The notes: a model not told the origin generated them from the sequence alone. Counted from the first letter of the stretch, positions 46,575-59,749 are shown. The stretch is DNA of 64,000 nt from Ailurus styani (GCA_002007465.1 LNAC01000032.1:8796519-8860518), one strand, 5' to 3'. Numbers and translations are program-made.

Positions 46575-46735
46575 GCCCTTAATAAGTCCCAGGCACTGTA
46601 TTAAGGTCTTTACATTAAGTCCAATTAGCCTGGTAAGCAGCTATAACATAAGCACTCTTACTATCTCCATTTTGCAGTTAAACAGAAGGTGAAGCTCAGA
46701 AAGATCAGACAAATTTCCTCAGGTCAGCTAATGTA
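46575..46735 (-). mobile_element. MIR fragment
   Basis: CCAGGCACTGTATTAAGGTC, ACTATCTCCATTTTGCAGTT, GGTGAAGCTCAGAAAGATCA and TTCCTCAGGTCAGCTAATG follow the antisense MIR layout. Confidence 0.75.
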
Positions 46736-46754
46736 TTCAACTTCCTGAAAGCCA

Positions 46755-46925
46755 TACCTGGCACATACACTGAACATGATTCTAACCATTGTCCGAACAG
46801 TGCTCACTTAATGCTCCCAGCAGCCCTGGGCGGCAGACATAGAGAAACTGAGTGACTTACTGTGCAAGGCATAGAATGGAGGAGATTCCAACCCTGATCG
46901 TCTGACTCCAGAATTCTGAGCCTAA
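46755..46925 (-). mobile_element. MIR fragment, second copy
   Basis: CTTAATGCTCCCAGCAGCCC, GAGAAACTGAGTGACTTACT, GATTCCAACCCTGATCGTCT repeat the same antisense order directly after the previous MIR. Confidence 0.7.
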
Positions 46926-46929
46926 ATAC

Positions 46930-48350
46930 TTGTCCCAGCCAGCAGAAGCCAGACTAGCCAACAATTTCCATTCTGTGAATTCTGTTTTATGCTCTTGGTT
47001 GAATCATGCCCTCACAATCAAACTCTGAGACTAAATTTTCTCATTTGTAGAATGGCAACTGTAGACGATGCCGTGAAAAGCAAAGGAGAAGGCATGCATT
47101 TCATTATTACTGTAGTAGTCATTGTGGTCACCCTCGGTCCATCGCTTTGTAACTGTTATTGTTACTGCTGATGATTTATATTTGTTACAGGCTATTTATC
47201 ACTAACTTGATGGTTAACCCTCGCAACTCTGGACGCTTCAATAAAACTGTTGCACACTGTTATCATCTTTAGAGTCTCCTGTAAATGCAGCTTTATCATC
47301 CATTGTTTATTTTGCGCCTGGGCTCTGCCTGAGTCCGCAACAAGAACAAAGAAGGAGGGAAGGACAGAGGGCCGGGGTGAAGTGCCAAGAGGCAGAGGGA
47401 TGGCCTGGAAATCCATTCTGAGTCGAAGAGCTCTGTCAGGAGGTAGAGCCAAGGTATACATTGCCACCACCCCACCTCTAAGAATGGAGGCCATGATCTT
47501 CCATTCTGTCTTGGAGTTTGCAACAAGTGCCAAAGGCAATCCAAGTGGGCCCAGTGACCCCATCTAAAGCTTTTCTTTGAGAATGGTACGATCCAAGTAG
47601 GCCATCCAAGCAGGGATATAAATGAAGCCACAGTACGCATTTAAACATTAATCACAAAATATCCATGTTCACCACCAATTAAGCATAATCAGGGAGGTAA
47701 AATCTTCCCTTCTCACCAGTAGCTTCAAAGTACTCAGCTGTTTGATTGACAGACTTCTTACCTAAGTTTGTTCTCAGCCTCGCTGAGAATAGCCCTGCTG
47801 TTTTATCAGCTTTGCTTCCTTTCCCCACACTCCCATCCCTCTGGGAAAACTTTGGGGTATTTTTCTAGCTAAAGTCAAAACCTCAGTTGGCTGCATGCAA
47901 CACTTTTTTTTTTCTCATCAGCTCCCACTCCAAATGCTTTAATCCAAAAAAAATGTGAGTTGCCATGGTGACTCCTATTGTAGTTGCTAGAAGCTTTTAT
48001 AAGATGCAGTCATGCTCTTATTATATTTCAGTATTTAAAATTTCCAGCAACAACAACAACAAAATAAAGCTTCATTTGCTACGATAGGAAGTGGAGTGCT
48101 TCGCAATTTTCAAGCAAAATGAAAAAGAGGTGAGGAGCGGGTATCACGCCCCCTCCCACCCCCCACAAGACCCCCAGGGAAGAGAGCCTTCAATGCAGAC
48201 TGCAGAGGGAGGCATTTCTAAAGGAGCAGATGCCAGTTCAGAACACAGGTCCTCCTGTTCTCTCTAGCTTAACAGATCTTCTCAATTTCCAGAGGTTTAA
48301 ATAAACGACTGAATAAGTCAGCCAAAAGAAATCTCTGATGTGTAGTCAAA
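46930..48350. other. Intergenic: no gene recognised
   Basis: GC-richer than its surroundings at 47200-47560, which keeps frames open on both strands (47192-47563 -, 47250-47567 +). Neither frame resembles a known protein. An (AAC)n word is near 48048. Confidence 0.5.
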
Positions 48351-48353
48351 AGA

Positions 48354-48592
48354 CCAGGGGTCAGCAAACCATGGCCCACAGGCCAAATATGCCCTGCCAC
48401 CTGTTTTTTAAATAATCGCAGGCACATAGACACATCCATTCCTTTATGAATGGCCTACGGTGGCTTTCACAGTACAGCAACAGAGTTGAGTGGCTGTGCA
48501 GAGACCTTATCACCCATACGCATAAAACATTTATTATATTGCCCTTTACAACAAAGTTGGCTGATCCCTGCTCCAGGGCTGGGAAGTGGTAA
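48354..48592 (+). mobile_element. hAT-type DNA transposon fragment
   Basis: GGGGTCAGCAAACCATGGCC, CAGGCCAAATATGCCCTGCC, GTGGCTTTCACAGTACAGCA, ACAGAGTTGAGTGGCTGTGC, CCTTTACAACAAAGTTGGCT, GATCCCTGCTCCAGGG. The two ends are inverted complements (GGGGTCAGC near the start, GTTGGCTGATCCCTG near the end), as expected for terminal inverted repeats. Confidence 0.8.
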
Positions 48593-48594
48593 AA

Positions 48595-51500
48595 GAGTTA
48601 AGGGAGAGAGAGGGTGGCCAAGCACATTTTGGAATCCCACTTGGATACCTACCTTGGTTTTCCCTAACACCTGATTTTCATTCAGATTTCGAACTTTAAA
48701 AAAGTCGACTTGCCTCCTGTGTTCGGCCATGTCCTCTGAGGATCAGATGCCATGATACGGTTAGACTGCAAGAGATCTGCTGGAGAATAACCCTGTGAGG
48801 GGCAGAGTGGCAGACACTGCAGGAGGCAGGGGAATGCTTCAGAGAGGGCCGCAGGTGTGACTCCAGCAGAAGGAGGGGGAAAGGAAGGAGGGTCGGTGGG
48901 AAGAGTCTCACACTGCCACACAGCTCTAAAGGTTTCAGCCAGGCCTCCAGAGTCTGTGGCCAAAGTCACCCAGGAGAGGAGTCTGGCCCTTACAAGAATG
49001 GACTTGCCTTAGCACCAGAACCAGGGGTTCAGAAGGCAGCCGCAAGACGTCCAGCCCTTATGCTTCCCATAGCAAATCCAAGGGGAGCATTTGCGTGGCC
49101 CTCACTGCGCTTCCAACCCACCACTCCAAATTTAACTTACATCCAACGTGCCTGTGACTGTTGAGAGGCTGATGTGTGTACAGAGAGCTGCGTTAAGTGT
49201 GGTAATGGGGAGGAAGAGGACAAAGGATAAAAAATTCACTAAGAAGTTCAAAGCAGGGTGAAGATAACTTAGGAATTGTTAACCAGGGAACTGTGACCTC
49301 TGACTTTTCCCTGCGATTATTTTTAGGCTCTCAGAACAAAGTAAACCTGGAAGACTCTCCTCCTGACTTTATTCTAAACTGTCTGACTAGACAGGCAACA
49401 GAAGGGTCCACAGTGTGTTGGTTCTCAAGTTCCTGCCCATGGGCTTCCTTTCTGTGCTCTGTCCAGAGAGAAGGCCCACTGATGGAGAGCAGATATTCTA
49501 CACGTGAAGGGGGACAGATGTCAAACTGGTTTTGAGATTCTAACTATTATTCCTGCTTTACAATGGAAACAGGCAGGGATGAAAAAGGGATTTCAAAAAG
49601 AGGAGTTCATATATTATCTCACACAGTGCAAAGGTTTGCATCTTTTTTCTTTTCTTTCTGTCTCTGTCCAGCCTCCTGGCATTAAAATCTGACTGAGTCA
49701 CTATGACCACTAACCGATAAATAATATAGACCAGCATCACTCCAAGAGTGCAGAAATATTGTTAAATAAATATGGCAATGAATTGGGGTTGAAGTCGATC
49801 ATGCATGCTTTCTTTCTGGTTCTACCAACTTGAAAGGATGACCTGGAATCTCAAGAACCTGTTGGCTCTTGCCTTAAAAAGTGGAATTCTTCTAGAATAG
49901 CACTTGAGTTTCGGAATTAAAAGACACCTTTCTTCCATGAAGGAAAATCAGCAAGTTGGCCCTCTCCTTCCATTCTTTTCTTACTGATACGTTAAAGTTC
50001 AAACCAACAGACACAGATATTTGTGTATCTATACCCTATGTCACCCTTTCCATGCCCTTGTTCCTCATTGCCATGTAACAAGGCACAGTCACCCTTGTCC
50101 CCCCCCACCGCAATTCCAGTTGGGGTTAGAAAGGAAATAGAAAAAGGACAAATAGGTTTTTGCTGTTCCTCAAAAGTTAAAAGCTGGTAGTTTTCAGGGT
50201 CTCCCACCATAATATTCTTTCCTTAGTAATGACTTTCTCAATGAGAGCTTGCTGGTAGAAATTCTTGCTAATGCTGCAGAAAGAAAGATACCTAAATATC
50301 CAAACTTTATCATCCATTATACAAAAAGCAGTAAGAACCATATTAATAAGCATCATATTTGCACATATATTTTTCAAGTCAACCATTCATACCTTATGTA
50401 AGACCCAGAACTTACTGATGATAGTAATTTGGTAAAAATGCATTCTGAAGTTGAGCCTCCCACCATCTCACCACCCACAGAACCCATCCCAGGAAGAGCA
50501 AGGGTGTGGAATTCAAATTTACTGGAGACTAATCAAACACGAATAACTTTAAAAGATCATAATTAAAATTAATAAATGATTATGCTGTCAATATATGAAG
50601 AACTCTATCCTTAATAGATGTGTTCCTCTTCAGTCCTACCTATTGTAGAACAAAATACAAATCTATACACAGATTTATATTATGTATTATATAATATTAT
50701 ATATTATAATAAGTATAATATTATATATTATATACATATGTACACATATATAGAGAGAAAGAAGTACTTAATAGATGTTACTTTCAATAAGAAAGTTATT
50801 GATCGAGGAAAAATCAACAGACATTTCTCCTGTGCTGAAACCTACTTCACTTGAGGTCAGTGGTTTCCAAACATTTTAGTGCCACATGCCTTTTAGTTGT
50901 TTTTCTTCTATGAGTCCCATGTTCTGAAATAGTTCATCAAATGACTAAACCTAATTAAATAGAAATTCATGCTTCCCGTTTCTATTCATCAAGGAACATG
51001 TAAGTGTTCATCAGAGCTTCCATGGAGCTTACAAGAGTTACCTCATCACCATGAGTTGATATAACTTCAGCCTGAAGACAAGAGGCGCAGTTTCAGCCAG
51101 CAGCTAGAGCAGCTTTATTGTCAGTAGATATAAGGTTGTTTTAAAAAATAATGAACATTGCCTGAGGGTCTCCATTCCTAACTTCACAAATCCTCAAAGT
51201 GCTAGAGACACTGTAGAGAAATGATACTCCAAAACAACAGAGCTTTCTTAACCTCTTCTCCGCCCCAGTTTTTGGGAGATGCAACCCACTCTCATAAGTA
51301 ACTATCGATCACAGTGGCAGATGCTATCCATGCCACCCCACAGGCAAGAAGGTGCTAGAATCTGGGGGGAGAAAATGGGGCCTCTTGAGAGAAGAAAGTG
51401 TGTGATTTGAAAAAGTGTCACAGGTGACTTTGATTCAACCTTCATTTCATCTCCTTGGTTGAAAAATGACTGCTGGAAGTTATATAATTCCTGAATAGAA

Positions 51501-53300
51501 AGGGAGTTTATTCAGTTATGAAACTTAAACCCTTTTCTATGAACCTGAGATGTAGCTGGATTACTAGGGAAATTCTCATGAACTGAAAAATTTTCATTAG
51601 TTTCTCTGAACTTTGGAAAAGACAAATCAGACCTTCAGTCACTCCTGAGGTCCAATCACTCTGAGAAGAATACACTGCGGCTCCAAAGTTCCTAAAGACT
51701 CAGTCTGGTGGGTAGAACATCGATCACACTATGAGCACTCAAAGATTACCCAACACTCTCAAAAATACAGGAAGGGGGGCTTTCAGGGACTGTGGCCAAA
51801 TTACACCACCAATTCCTCTGCATGCTCCTTTCATTCCAGCTCCTGGGTGGCCTTTTGCTTTGGAGGAAGCTACTTTGAATTTCAGATGCTGAGATAAAAC
51901 AGCATGAGGATACACACTGAATGTGGGAGGCAGACCTTATTGTCCCCTTCCCTGTGATTATGAAAAATGCCTCCCACACTCCCAAACTTAACATTCCAAA
52001 TGAAACAATAAACCTAAACTCCACCAATCTATTTTGGAAATGGTAGTCTTAGATGTGCATGAAGTTGATTTTTGTTGAACTTTGATAATCTGCCAGTGTC
52101 TTCATCATATTTTCCAGGGAGCTTATTATTAGCTGTACTCAAAGCACATGGACACCTTGAATACATTAGAGTAATCCCCATAGCTTTATCTTTCAAAAGA
52201 TTCTGAGCTAGGGCTTTGGCTAATTTTATTTTCCAGTGGAAGTCCAAGCCTGCCAAGGATTCAAAATTGGAAGCATTCCCAAAACCAAGCCTATTTATTT
52301 TCAATACATTATCTTCGTCCTTAGAGTATTGCCAAACATAAGAATTGCGCAATTTTTAAACTTGTAGCTTATGAAGTTAGTTTCAGGTAGTTGATAATTT
52401 TTATTTATGGAGATAAGAAAGATATAGCACAGAAGAAGCTAAAGACATAAATAGAAAGTAGCATAAACAACTAATTTCCAAATTGAACAAGTAGGTAAAT
52501 TATGTCTGAGTAACAGAAGGGATATAGCCTATATCCCCCAGACTTTTTTTATTTTGAAATTCCCTGCACAAACAACATAGTTATACAGAAATGTACTAGA
52601 ACAATTGACTCACTCAACACAATACATAGGGCATCAAAGCTTCGTTACTCTGAGACTCTATTTCACACGTGAGGGAATGAAGACACAGAAATGCACATTT
52701 CAGGTCACACCATGGCAGACTCAGACCTTTGGGGTTTAATTTCTTTCCATTATAACACCTAATCCCATCTGAAGATCCAAAAATGCATTTGATTCTTTAT
52801 CAAAAAGTATGGGAGTGAAATGAGGAGTAGTAATTCTGGCTGTGGAGGCCACCAAAGAACATAGCAAGTAATAATGTAGGAAAGATGAAGTGTTTATTGT
52901 ACGGGCTGTGGTTGTGCTGTTAGGTGGAGGTCAATCTCCTTAGTGCAGAAAACATCCAGAACTAAAGCTGGTTAAAGCTAAATATCAGTTATTAGCTGTC
53001 ACTAGAAGACTGACTGCATGTGTTATGCTACGGAATAAAAATGACATTGGCTACTCTGCATCTGCCTGGATGCTATTCCTCCACTTTGGAATGGCAGAAT
53101 TGAGAAGAACTTTCTCCAAAATCAGACATTTTCAAGGGAGTGTAAAGTTCTCTACATGGTTACATTTTAGAGATATAGTAAAATATTAATAAAGTTTGTT
53201 TCATTCCTTGCCATGTGACATGAATAAACTTAATTCCAATGTCAGTACAATTGCATCTGAGCTTCTGACAACCCTCTAATGAATGATGCCTCATTAAAAT
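48595..53300. other. Intergenic: no gene recognised
   Basis: 4.7 kb with no SINE. An AT-rich palindromic stretch lies at 50683-50747. Open frames on the - strand at 51746-52027 and 52029-52352 are adjacent, but neither shows a domain I know. No splice-linked gene is supported. Confidence 0.5.
50683..50747. repeat. AT-rich self-complementary stretch
   Basis: TATATAATATTATATATTAT followed by AATAAGTATAATATTATATA; nearly self-complementary, could form a hairpin. Confidence 0.8.
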
Positions 53301-53312
53301 ATTGGAAGAATA

Positions 53313-53561
53313 GGGGCACCGGGGTGGCTCAGTCAGTTAAGCAGCTGGCTCCTAGTTTCCGCTCAGGTCATGATCTCAGGCTTGTGGGATCGAGCCCCAC
53401 GTTGTCAGCATCAGGACCCACACAGGCTCCGTGCTTAGTGCAAAGTCTGCTTGAGCTTCTTTCCTCCTCCCTTTCCCTGCCCTTCTGCTCCTCCCCATGC
53501 CCTCTCTCTCTCTCTCTCCCTCTAAAATAAATCAATAAATAAAGTCTTTAAAATATATATA
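53313..53561 (+). mobile_element. CanSINE, older type
   Basis: GGGGCACCGGGGTGGCTCAG head, GGTCATGATCTCAGGCTTGT, GGATCGAGCCCCACGTTG, a longer middle than the other copies, a CT-rich stretch and AATAAATCAATAAATAAAG. Target duplicates GGAAGAATA at 53304-53312 and 53562-53570. Confidence 0.94.
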
Positions 53562-53570
53562 GGAAGAATA

Positions 53571-55415
53571 AACTCCTAGCACTCTTAAAAGAGACTGGCG
53601 CTTACTACATCGTATTGAAATTGAGTTTTATTAGAATGTATTCCTTTTGAGTTCCCTGAGGACACTAACAATATCCTATTACAGAATTTAACATCGAAAC
53701 TCAACAATATCAAATCCCTCTAATATTTAGTACAATGATTTTTATTCAATTGAACTGAATATAATCATTTTCTTCTAAATGCAGAGGACTGGGTATAGAT
53801 TAGATTTTTGCATTTCAACGCAGAAATTATCAGAAAAGTAAATCAAAGGGGATCCATTGCTATTTTCTGAGGGCAGTGATGGCTCATGTGGAAGAGTTAA
53901 CTGCCCCGCCCCTCAAATTGCCAGAGTAGAGAGATGCCGTTGAGAAGTGGCTTCAGTCACAGAGTACATTTCCCAGCCTCCACTGCAGGTAGGTGGGAAC
54001 ATATGACTAATCCTCATTGGATTACAACATTGGTGAGAAATAACTTCCCTCACGTTGAGTTAGACCACAAAATATCCCTGTGCCTACCAATTCTGTTTAT
54101 GAAACTCCATACGCAAACATTGTTTTCTCCTGGATACCCCAAACCAGTAGGGTTAACAACCTGTCACTCAGAAGCTGCAATGCTGCTTTTGAAGTATTGT
54201 ATTTATGCAACAGGATTTGCTACTTTCAACTGAATCCATTATCAAAGTGACTCTGTTGACTTTTTTGCTGGTAGCAGATTTTTGAAGGGTTTATTCAAAT
54301 CTTTATAAAAACATTGTTATTTTTTTCTCTCCAGTCAAATAAAGGTAGATATTCTTTGACTTTCTTCCCTCCCCCTCTCTTTATTCTCCTTCTGCCATCT
54401 CTTTCAACTTAGATCCTCTAAATACTTACAGGTTTTTTCTATCCAAAAACCTTAAATTTTACCTACATTTTTATAATAATAAAATCAGCACTTTTCCCAT
54501 ACCTGATACATTGTTGACGATTGAAGAAGTGGGTATCAGCTTGGATGGGATTTATGATTATGTCGCATTCTCCCCTGCTTTTAAAACACAGGGAACTCAA
54601 ACCTGTCAGTGACATCAACTGTTAGGAAATATTACTGTGGTGCTGATCCTTTAATGAGACAGTAAATAGGCTGCCTTTGGAAACTAGAGTAAGGCTTTGA
54701 TGTTATAAAAATGTACAAATCAAATTTTCTTTGTACATATTCAGCACAAGTTCAGATTTATGCCTTTAATAAAGCACAGCAGTGATCTGGTTGCATGTCT
54801 GAGAACAGACAATGTGCAGTAGAATTTTCCCTGTGGGCGCCATTTGCCTGCAAGCCATAAGAGTGGAAGTCTACATGGTCCCAATAGAGTAAAAACATTT
54901 TCCAGAATCCTGCTGGGTAAGTCAACAGTGAAATGGACTTCTAATAAGGAACTGGGTAGTTAAAAACTCTGGAATCACTCAGTGATCATTTCTATCTGCA
55001 AACACTTGTTGTTGGCTAAGTACTATCATACTTCAAAAAATGGTAATATTGTTACTATTTGAATGAAATGTGGCTCTACTTACATTCTGGAATTCTGTCT
55101 GGCAAAGAGTTCCCACCTAGGCCTTCTAGTCAATGAACTGTGCCTATTACCTACATCTGTAATACTACTGGTGGGATCTAAGGCCCCAGATTCCTCATGG
55201 TAGATTATAGGTTCCTTTGTGATTTAGGTAAGTGTGTTTTTCTAGCGCTTTCTCTCATACTGCCATGCTTCTCCACATCACTCCACTTCAGCACACATAC
55301 ACATGCACACACCTGCTACTCCCCAGCCATATGAGCTGTTGGTAATAAATGCATATATTCTTATATACACCTACTTTAGTTCTCAGCTTGAATAGCATTT
55401 CTTCCAGAAAGCCAT
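53571..55415. other. Intergenic: no gene recognised
   Basis: About 53930-54035 has TTTCCCAGCCTCCACTGCAG followed by TGGGAACATATGACTAATCC, a motif common in an ancient repeat I cannot name. 54480-54900 appears unique. Confidence 0.5.
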
Positions 55416-55419
55416 CTCT

Positions 55420-55890
55420 CATAGGTTTAAATCCCTGAGAAGAATGATACAGAGATTATCCCACCAGGGGACTTTCCGGGAACTCTTAGGATCCATACCT
55501 GTGGGAATAAAAAGAAGAACACAAGCTTGGACAGAAGTATAGCTATGAAATTTCAAAAGAAACCTGACCTGACGCCAGGGAAAAATTTGAAACTGACCCA
55601 TGAGTGCTGTCCCAAATTGGGGAGAGAGGGTCAGGAATTTATACCCCATGTGACTCAGGCGCTGGGTACCGAGTGCCCAATGAACGAAGCATAATCATGA
55701 GCGAGGCAGACTTTCGTCAGCCAAGGCAGTATATGAAGGGGGCCTCGAGCTGCCGACCTTCTGCCAAGGACTCTCAGCAACTGAGGGGATCAGTGATTCC
55801 TTCCGGAAGGGTGATTGGGAAATACGTCCCAGTACCTACTGCAGCCCACCTCTTGCCCCACTCTGATCCACTTCTTTGTAAAACCTGAAA
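55420..55890. other. CpG-richer segment of unknown origin
   Basis: Between 55560 and 55830 there are many CpGs (for example CTGACGCCAG, GGCGCTGGGTACCGAG, AACGAAGC, GAGCGAGGC, TTCGTCAG, CTCGAGCTGCCGACC), unlike the CpG-poor flanks. A 94-codon frame on + at 55604-55888 matches no protein I know. An ERV LTR or other relatively recent insertion is possible; I see no unmistakable LTR ends. Confidence 0.4.
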
Positions 55891-55989
55891 ATACTTCATA
55901 TCAAAATTCACAAGATGCAGTGAAATCACTCTGTACAGAGAACTGTATAGCCTTAAATAAAGGAGCTAGAATCCCTCACAAGAAGTGAG

Positions 55990-56900
55990 AAGAAACTAAT
56001 TTCAAAGAAAGACAGTATTAACAAAATGGAAAACAAATACACAATAGAGAGGGACACAAGTAACTGAAAAGACTATTAAAATTAATAGGGTGATAGAGAA
56101 AGAGAGAAAGGTAGTCGATTTAGTTGTGAAAAAGCATGGCATCATTATAGATGCCACAGACAAAAATTTTTAATTTGTATAAAACAAATTCTTAAGGCAT
56201 TTTAATTTTAAATTAATGAGGTCAGTAAAGTAAAACTTCCCACCACAAAAATTCCAGGTCCAGATTTTTCACTGCTGGTTTCTACGACACATTTAAGGAA
56301 AGATAATTCTAACTGTATACAAGCTCCTCCAAAATCTTGAAAAAGTGTTTTATTTCTCAACTGATTCAACTGACTTTAAGAATTAGTATTCCCTCGTCCC
56401 CACAATGTCAGTAGAAGGGAAGGAAGTTAGAGGCCAATCTAACTCATAAATATCGATAGAAAACATTCTAAAGTGCTACCAACTCAGAAACAGCAATGTG
56501 TGGAAAGAATACTATATCATGACAAAGTTGGTCTTATATGCAAATTGCTAATTTGGTTTAACATTTAAAAATCAATCAGTTTAAGTCTGTTAAATCAAAT
56601 GACCAGCAGACACATAATGCGTAATTTCTAAACTAATTAAAGCAAATAAGGGAACTTTTAAAATCTTGATAAATCCAAGAAGAAAAAATTGGAGGGACGC
56701 AAAAGCGCTAGAGAAAAAGAACATAGAATGAGATTGTAGAAATCATCTCAAATATACCAGCAATCATTACATGTACTAAAGCTCTAACTTGCCAGGTAAA
56801 GCAGTTTGTCAGATTAGGAAAAAATCAAGACCCAGAAGTACCAGCATATTATTTAAATACATAGAAGAAACAACAGTAAGTACTGAAAAATAAACTTGTT
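55990..56900 (+). mobile_element. Degraded L1 ORF2 fragment
   Basis: ATTCCAGGTCCAGATTTTTC, ACTGCTGGTTTCTACGACAC, AAGCTCCTCCAAAATCTTGA, GAGGCCAATCTAACTCATAA, and TAAAAATCAATCAGTTTAAG are collinear with L1 reverse-transcriptase coding sequence on +. There are stops and indels throughout. Confidence 0.75.
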
Positions 56901-56904
56901 ACCT

Positions 56905-57660
56905 CTGAGGACCTGGATTAGGACAAAGGAGCAGTGGAGCTAGGAATTTTCTTCTGATTTAAAATTTTTAAATATTAGAAATATCTACATGTTACTACTA
57001 ATATTTATCAATGCCTAGGTCTCATCTACTTCCAAATATTCCAACAATTCTCTCATTTTAAAAGTTTGCCTAAAACTTTTTTTACTTATCTCATTTATAA
57101 TGAGTTTGAGTTCCGGTTCTTCTGTATTGCCTTATAACTATGGAAACAAATTCTGTGCCAAGGAGTTTTAGAATAAGTAAAGGTAGATTCTAGCTCCCAG
57201 CAATTTTTGAAATGAGATTGCCTATGACAGAGTGTTGTCTAAGAAAGTAAGTTTTCTTTATTTGCTGGCCAGGATCATAGCATGTCGAAGACACCCAAAG
57301 AATTCTGGAGTTTCTGAGGCTCAAGCAAAAACAAGTCAAATATCTCAGTTGAAGCCCAGTGGTAATCACCAATCCTCAAATCTGTAAGTGCCTATAAATC
57401 GTGTAAATCAATTGGTGTAGCTAAGTGCATATAAGAAACTTTCCAAGACATAAAGTCTAATGAGAGTCTGAGCAGAGCAACGATTATGTATAAAATACAT
57501 AAACTTACCAGTGATTTTTCCTGAATTGTGTGGAATTGGTGTATATGTGTCAGAGGGACCAAGTGATTTGAGGAATCAACTTCTATATTCTTTTTATAAA
57601 AATAAAAAGGTGCAGTGTTTCTATCAATAGAAAAGACATTATAGATGAAATTAGATCAAT
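56905..57660. other. Intergenic: nothing recognised
   Basis: AT-rich, no gene or clear repeat. Confidence 0.5.
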
Positions 57661-57664
57661 TATT

Positions 57665-57905
57665 TTAAACAATAATAAATAGCAAACACTTCTAAAATGT
57701 TTGCCATATGCCATATCCTCCGATCTAAGTGATTTTTATGCATTAATTCATTAAATGTTCAGAACTTATGAGAGAGTTGCAAAATTTATACTCATTTCAG
57801 AATTTATACTCATTTCAGAACTTTTCCAAATTCACCCAGGTAAGAGGTGAAGCCAGGTTTGAACACAGACATGTGGCTGCAACATTTGTGCTCTGAACCA
57901 CTATG
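57665..57905 (-). mobile_element. MIR fragment with internal tandem duplication
   Basis: ATTAATTCATTAAATGTTCA, AAATTCACCCAGGTAAGAGG, AAGCCAGGTTTGAACACAGA and TGTGCTCTGAACCACTA are the antisense MIR order. An 18-bp unit AATTTATACTCATTTCAG is present twice in tandem at 57783-57800 and 57801-57818. Confidence 0.8.
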
Positions 57906-57909
57906 ATAG

Positions 57910-58920
57910 AAAGATAACACATAAACATTATGGAAAGTTGGGAAAGTGGAGGAAAAAGTCACCCATGACCTCTTCAGTCTTATGTAACAACTGCATATTC
58001 TATAGTTTCTTGACACCTTTTCAATACTCATGATTTGTATCATGGTTATTATAGGACATATTCTGCACTTGGATTTCATCAATTAACACATTATAACTAT
58101 TCTTTCCATGTTTTTGTATAATCATTATAATACAGTGTATATCTTCATATTATCCAATCCTGCAGATGGAGTGATTCACTTAACTGCTCTATTATCAGAC
58201 ATTAGGCCGCTCCACTATTTTCCTTTTATATGTGTGGATATAACCCTATCCTCAGCATCTTCCTGAACACGACATTTACCGCTTGTCTAATTATTTCCTT
58301 AGGAAACATATCCAGAAGTGGAATTATTAAGTAATTAAAAGTGAGTTTTATAATCCACTTCTTTTCTTTAAAGCACCTAAAATGCTTCTATTTTTCCCAA
58401 GCACTGTGGGTTACTAGGTTGTTAGTCCTTAAAATTAGTCAAATACTAAATCCCTCCCCTGCAAATGCTTTCCTTTAGTTACCTGTCAGTCCTACCTGGG
58501 GCTAGCAGATTAGAAGTCTAATTTATAACCTCATTAAAAATCACTAATCTTTCTGTTTTAATCTAGCAATAATGTTATCCAGTTCTTTTATTTGACACAC
58601 AGAATTTTATACAGAAAACAACCTCTGCCAGCATAACAGAGTCCTATTGTTTCGCCAAAGGAAGATTGAAACTGATGATTTTCATAGTTGAAGTAGATTT
58701 TGTGGAGACATTTCCTTGCCACAGCAGTATCGAGCAAAGCTGCCATGAAACCCTACCCATTTTAATTATACTTGTTCTGCCCTAAAAGCTGACGAGTAAA
58801 GCTCCAGAGAGCTAAACATTTCAACTTCTTTTTTTTTTAACGTACTGAATTACTGAATCAACACAATCTCACATAATAACCTTTTTGTTCTGAGTCCAGT
58901 ATTTTGTGAAATTATAGAGA
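57910..58920. other. Intergenic: no gene recognised
   Basis: 58080-58350 (TCCTTTTATATGTGTGGATA, TAGGAAACATATCCAGAAGT GG) resembles the antisense of an old LINE 3' region but I cannot fix the family. Confidence 0.4.
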
Positions 58921-58924
58921 AGAA

Positions 58925-59085
58925 AATCTTGGAACTGAAAAAGAACTTGTCCAACTCCTTATTTTATAGATGAAGAACATGAAGCCCAGAAAATTAAACA
59001 TAAATTTTTAGACATACACGGAGAATTGATGGCAAAGTCAGACTGGAACTGAATGTCCTCACTCTTATTTCCTCTGTCCCTACTT
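58925..59085 (-). mobile_element. MIR-like fragment
   Basis: CCAACTCCTTATTTTATAGA, TGAAGAACATGAAGCCCAGA, AAAGTCAGACTGGAACTGAA; antisense MIR-like order, degraded. Confidence 0.6.
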
Positions 59086-59192
59086 TTGTTTTTGAGAATT
59101 GGTACCAAGAAAGTCCAGGAAGGCCTAATTCTAGAAAAAGTAAGGACCTGCAATCAAAGAATCAGGCTCGATCTTGTATCAAGAATATATTA

Positions 59193-59386
59193 GATGCCTG
59201 GGTGGCTCGGTGGGTTAAGCCTCTGCCTGCGGCTCAGGTCATGATCCCAGGGTCCTGGTATCAAGTCCCACATCAGGCTCCTTGCTTGGCGGGGAGCCTG
59301 CTTCTCCCTCTGCCTCTCCCTGCCACTCTGCCTGCTTGTGCTCTCTATCTCTGACAAATAAATAAATAAAATCTTTTTCTAAAAAA
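59193..59386 (+). mobile_element. CanSINE
   Basis: GATGCCTGGGTGGCTCGGTG head, GGTCATGATCCCAGGGTCCT, GGGGAGCCTGCTTCTCCCTC and AAATAAATAAATAAAATCTT. Target duplicates are unclear (AAGAATATATTA before, AAGAATTAAAC after). Confidence 0.95.
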
Positions 59387-59749
59387 GAATTAAACAAAAT
59401 TTTCAGTAAAGGAGAAAAGGTAGGTCAATAAACTTATAGATATATCTTGGTTATCACATGGGGAAGAGCATATGGCCATGATATTAATTAATTTAGATCA
59501 CAGAATTTATGATCAGGATGACCCACTGTACAGTTAGATAATTGGTCTTCCTGAAATATATAAGATAGAGCCTATGATGAAATTATTTTTAAGTAATTAT
59601 TTTAAGTAATTAAGTAATTTAATTAGGAATGATTCATTAACACAGGCATTGGCTGAATCTCAATTTTTACTTACTAAAAATTAAGCAATATTAGCACAGG
59701 TGAAGAGCGATCTAAAAGTTTAGAGATGCTGCACCATCACTGTACTACT

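Noticed and set aside
47192..47640. Overlapping open frames of 105-123 codons on both strands
   Set aside because: Locally higher GC keeps several frames open at once. No recognisable domain in any, and no neighbouring exons.
51746..52352. Two adjacent - strand frames (93 and 107 codons) that could be one broken gene
   Set aside because: Neither resembles a known protein and there is no retrocopy poly(A). Chance ORFs of this length are expected in 64 kb.
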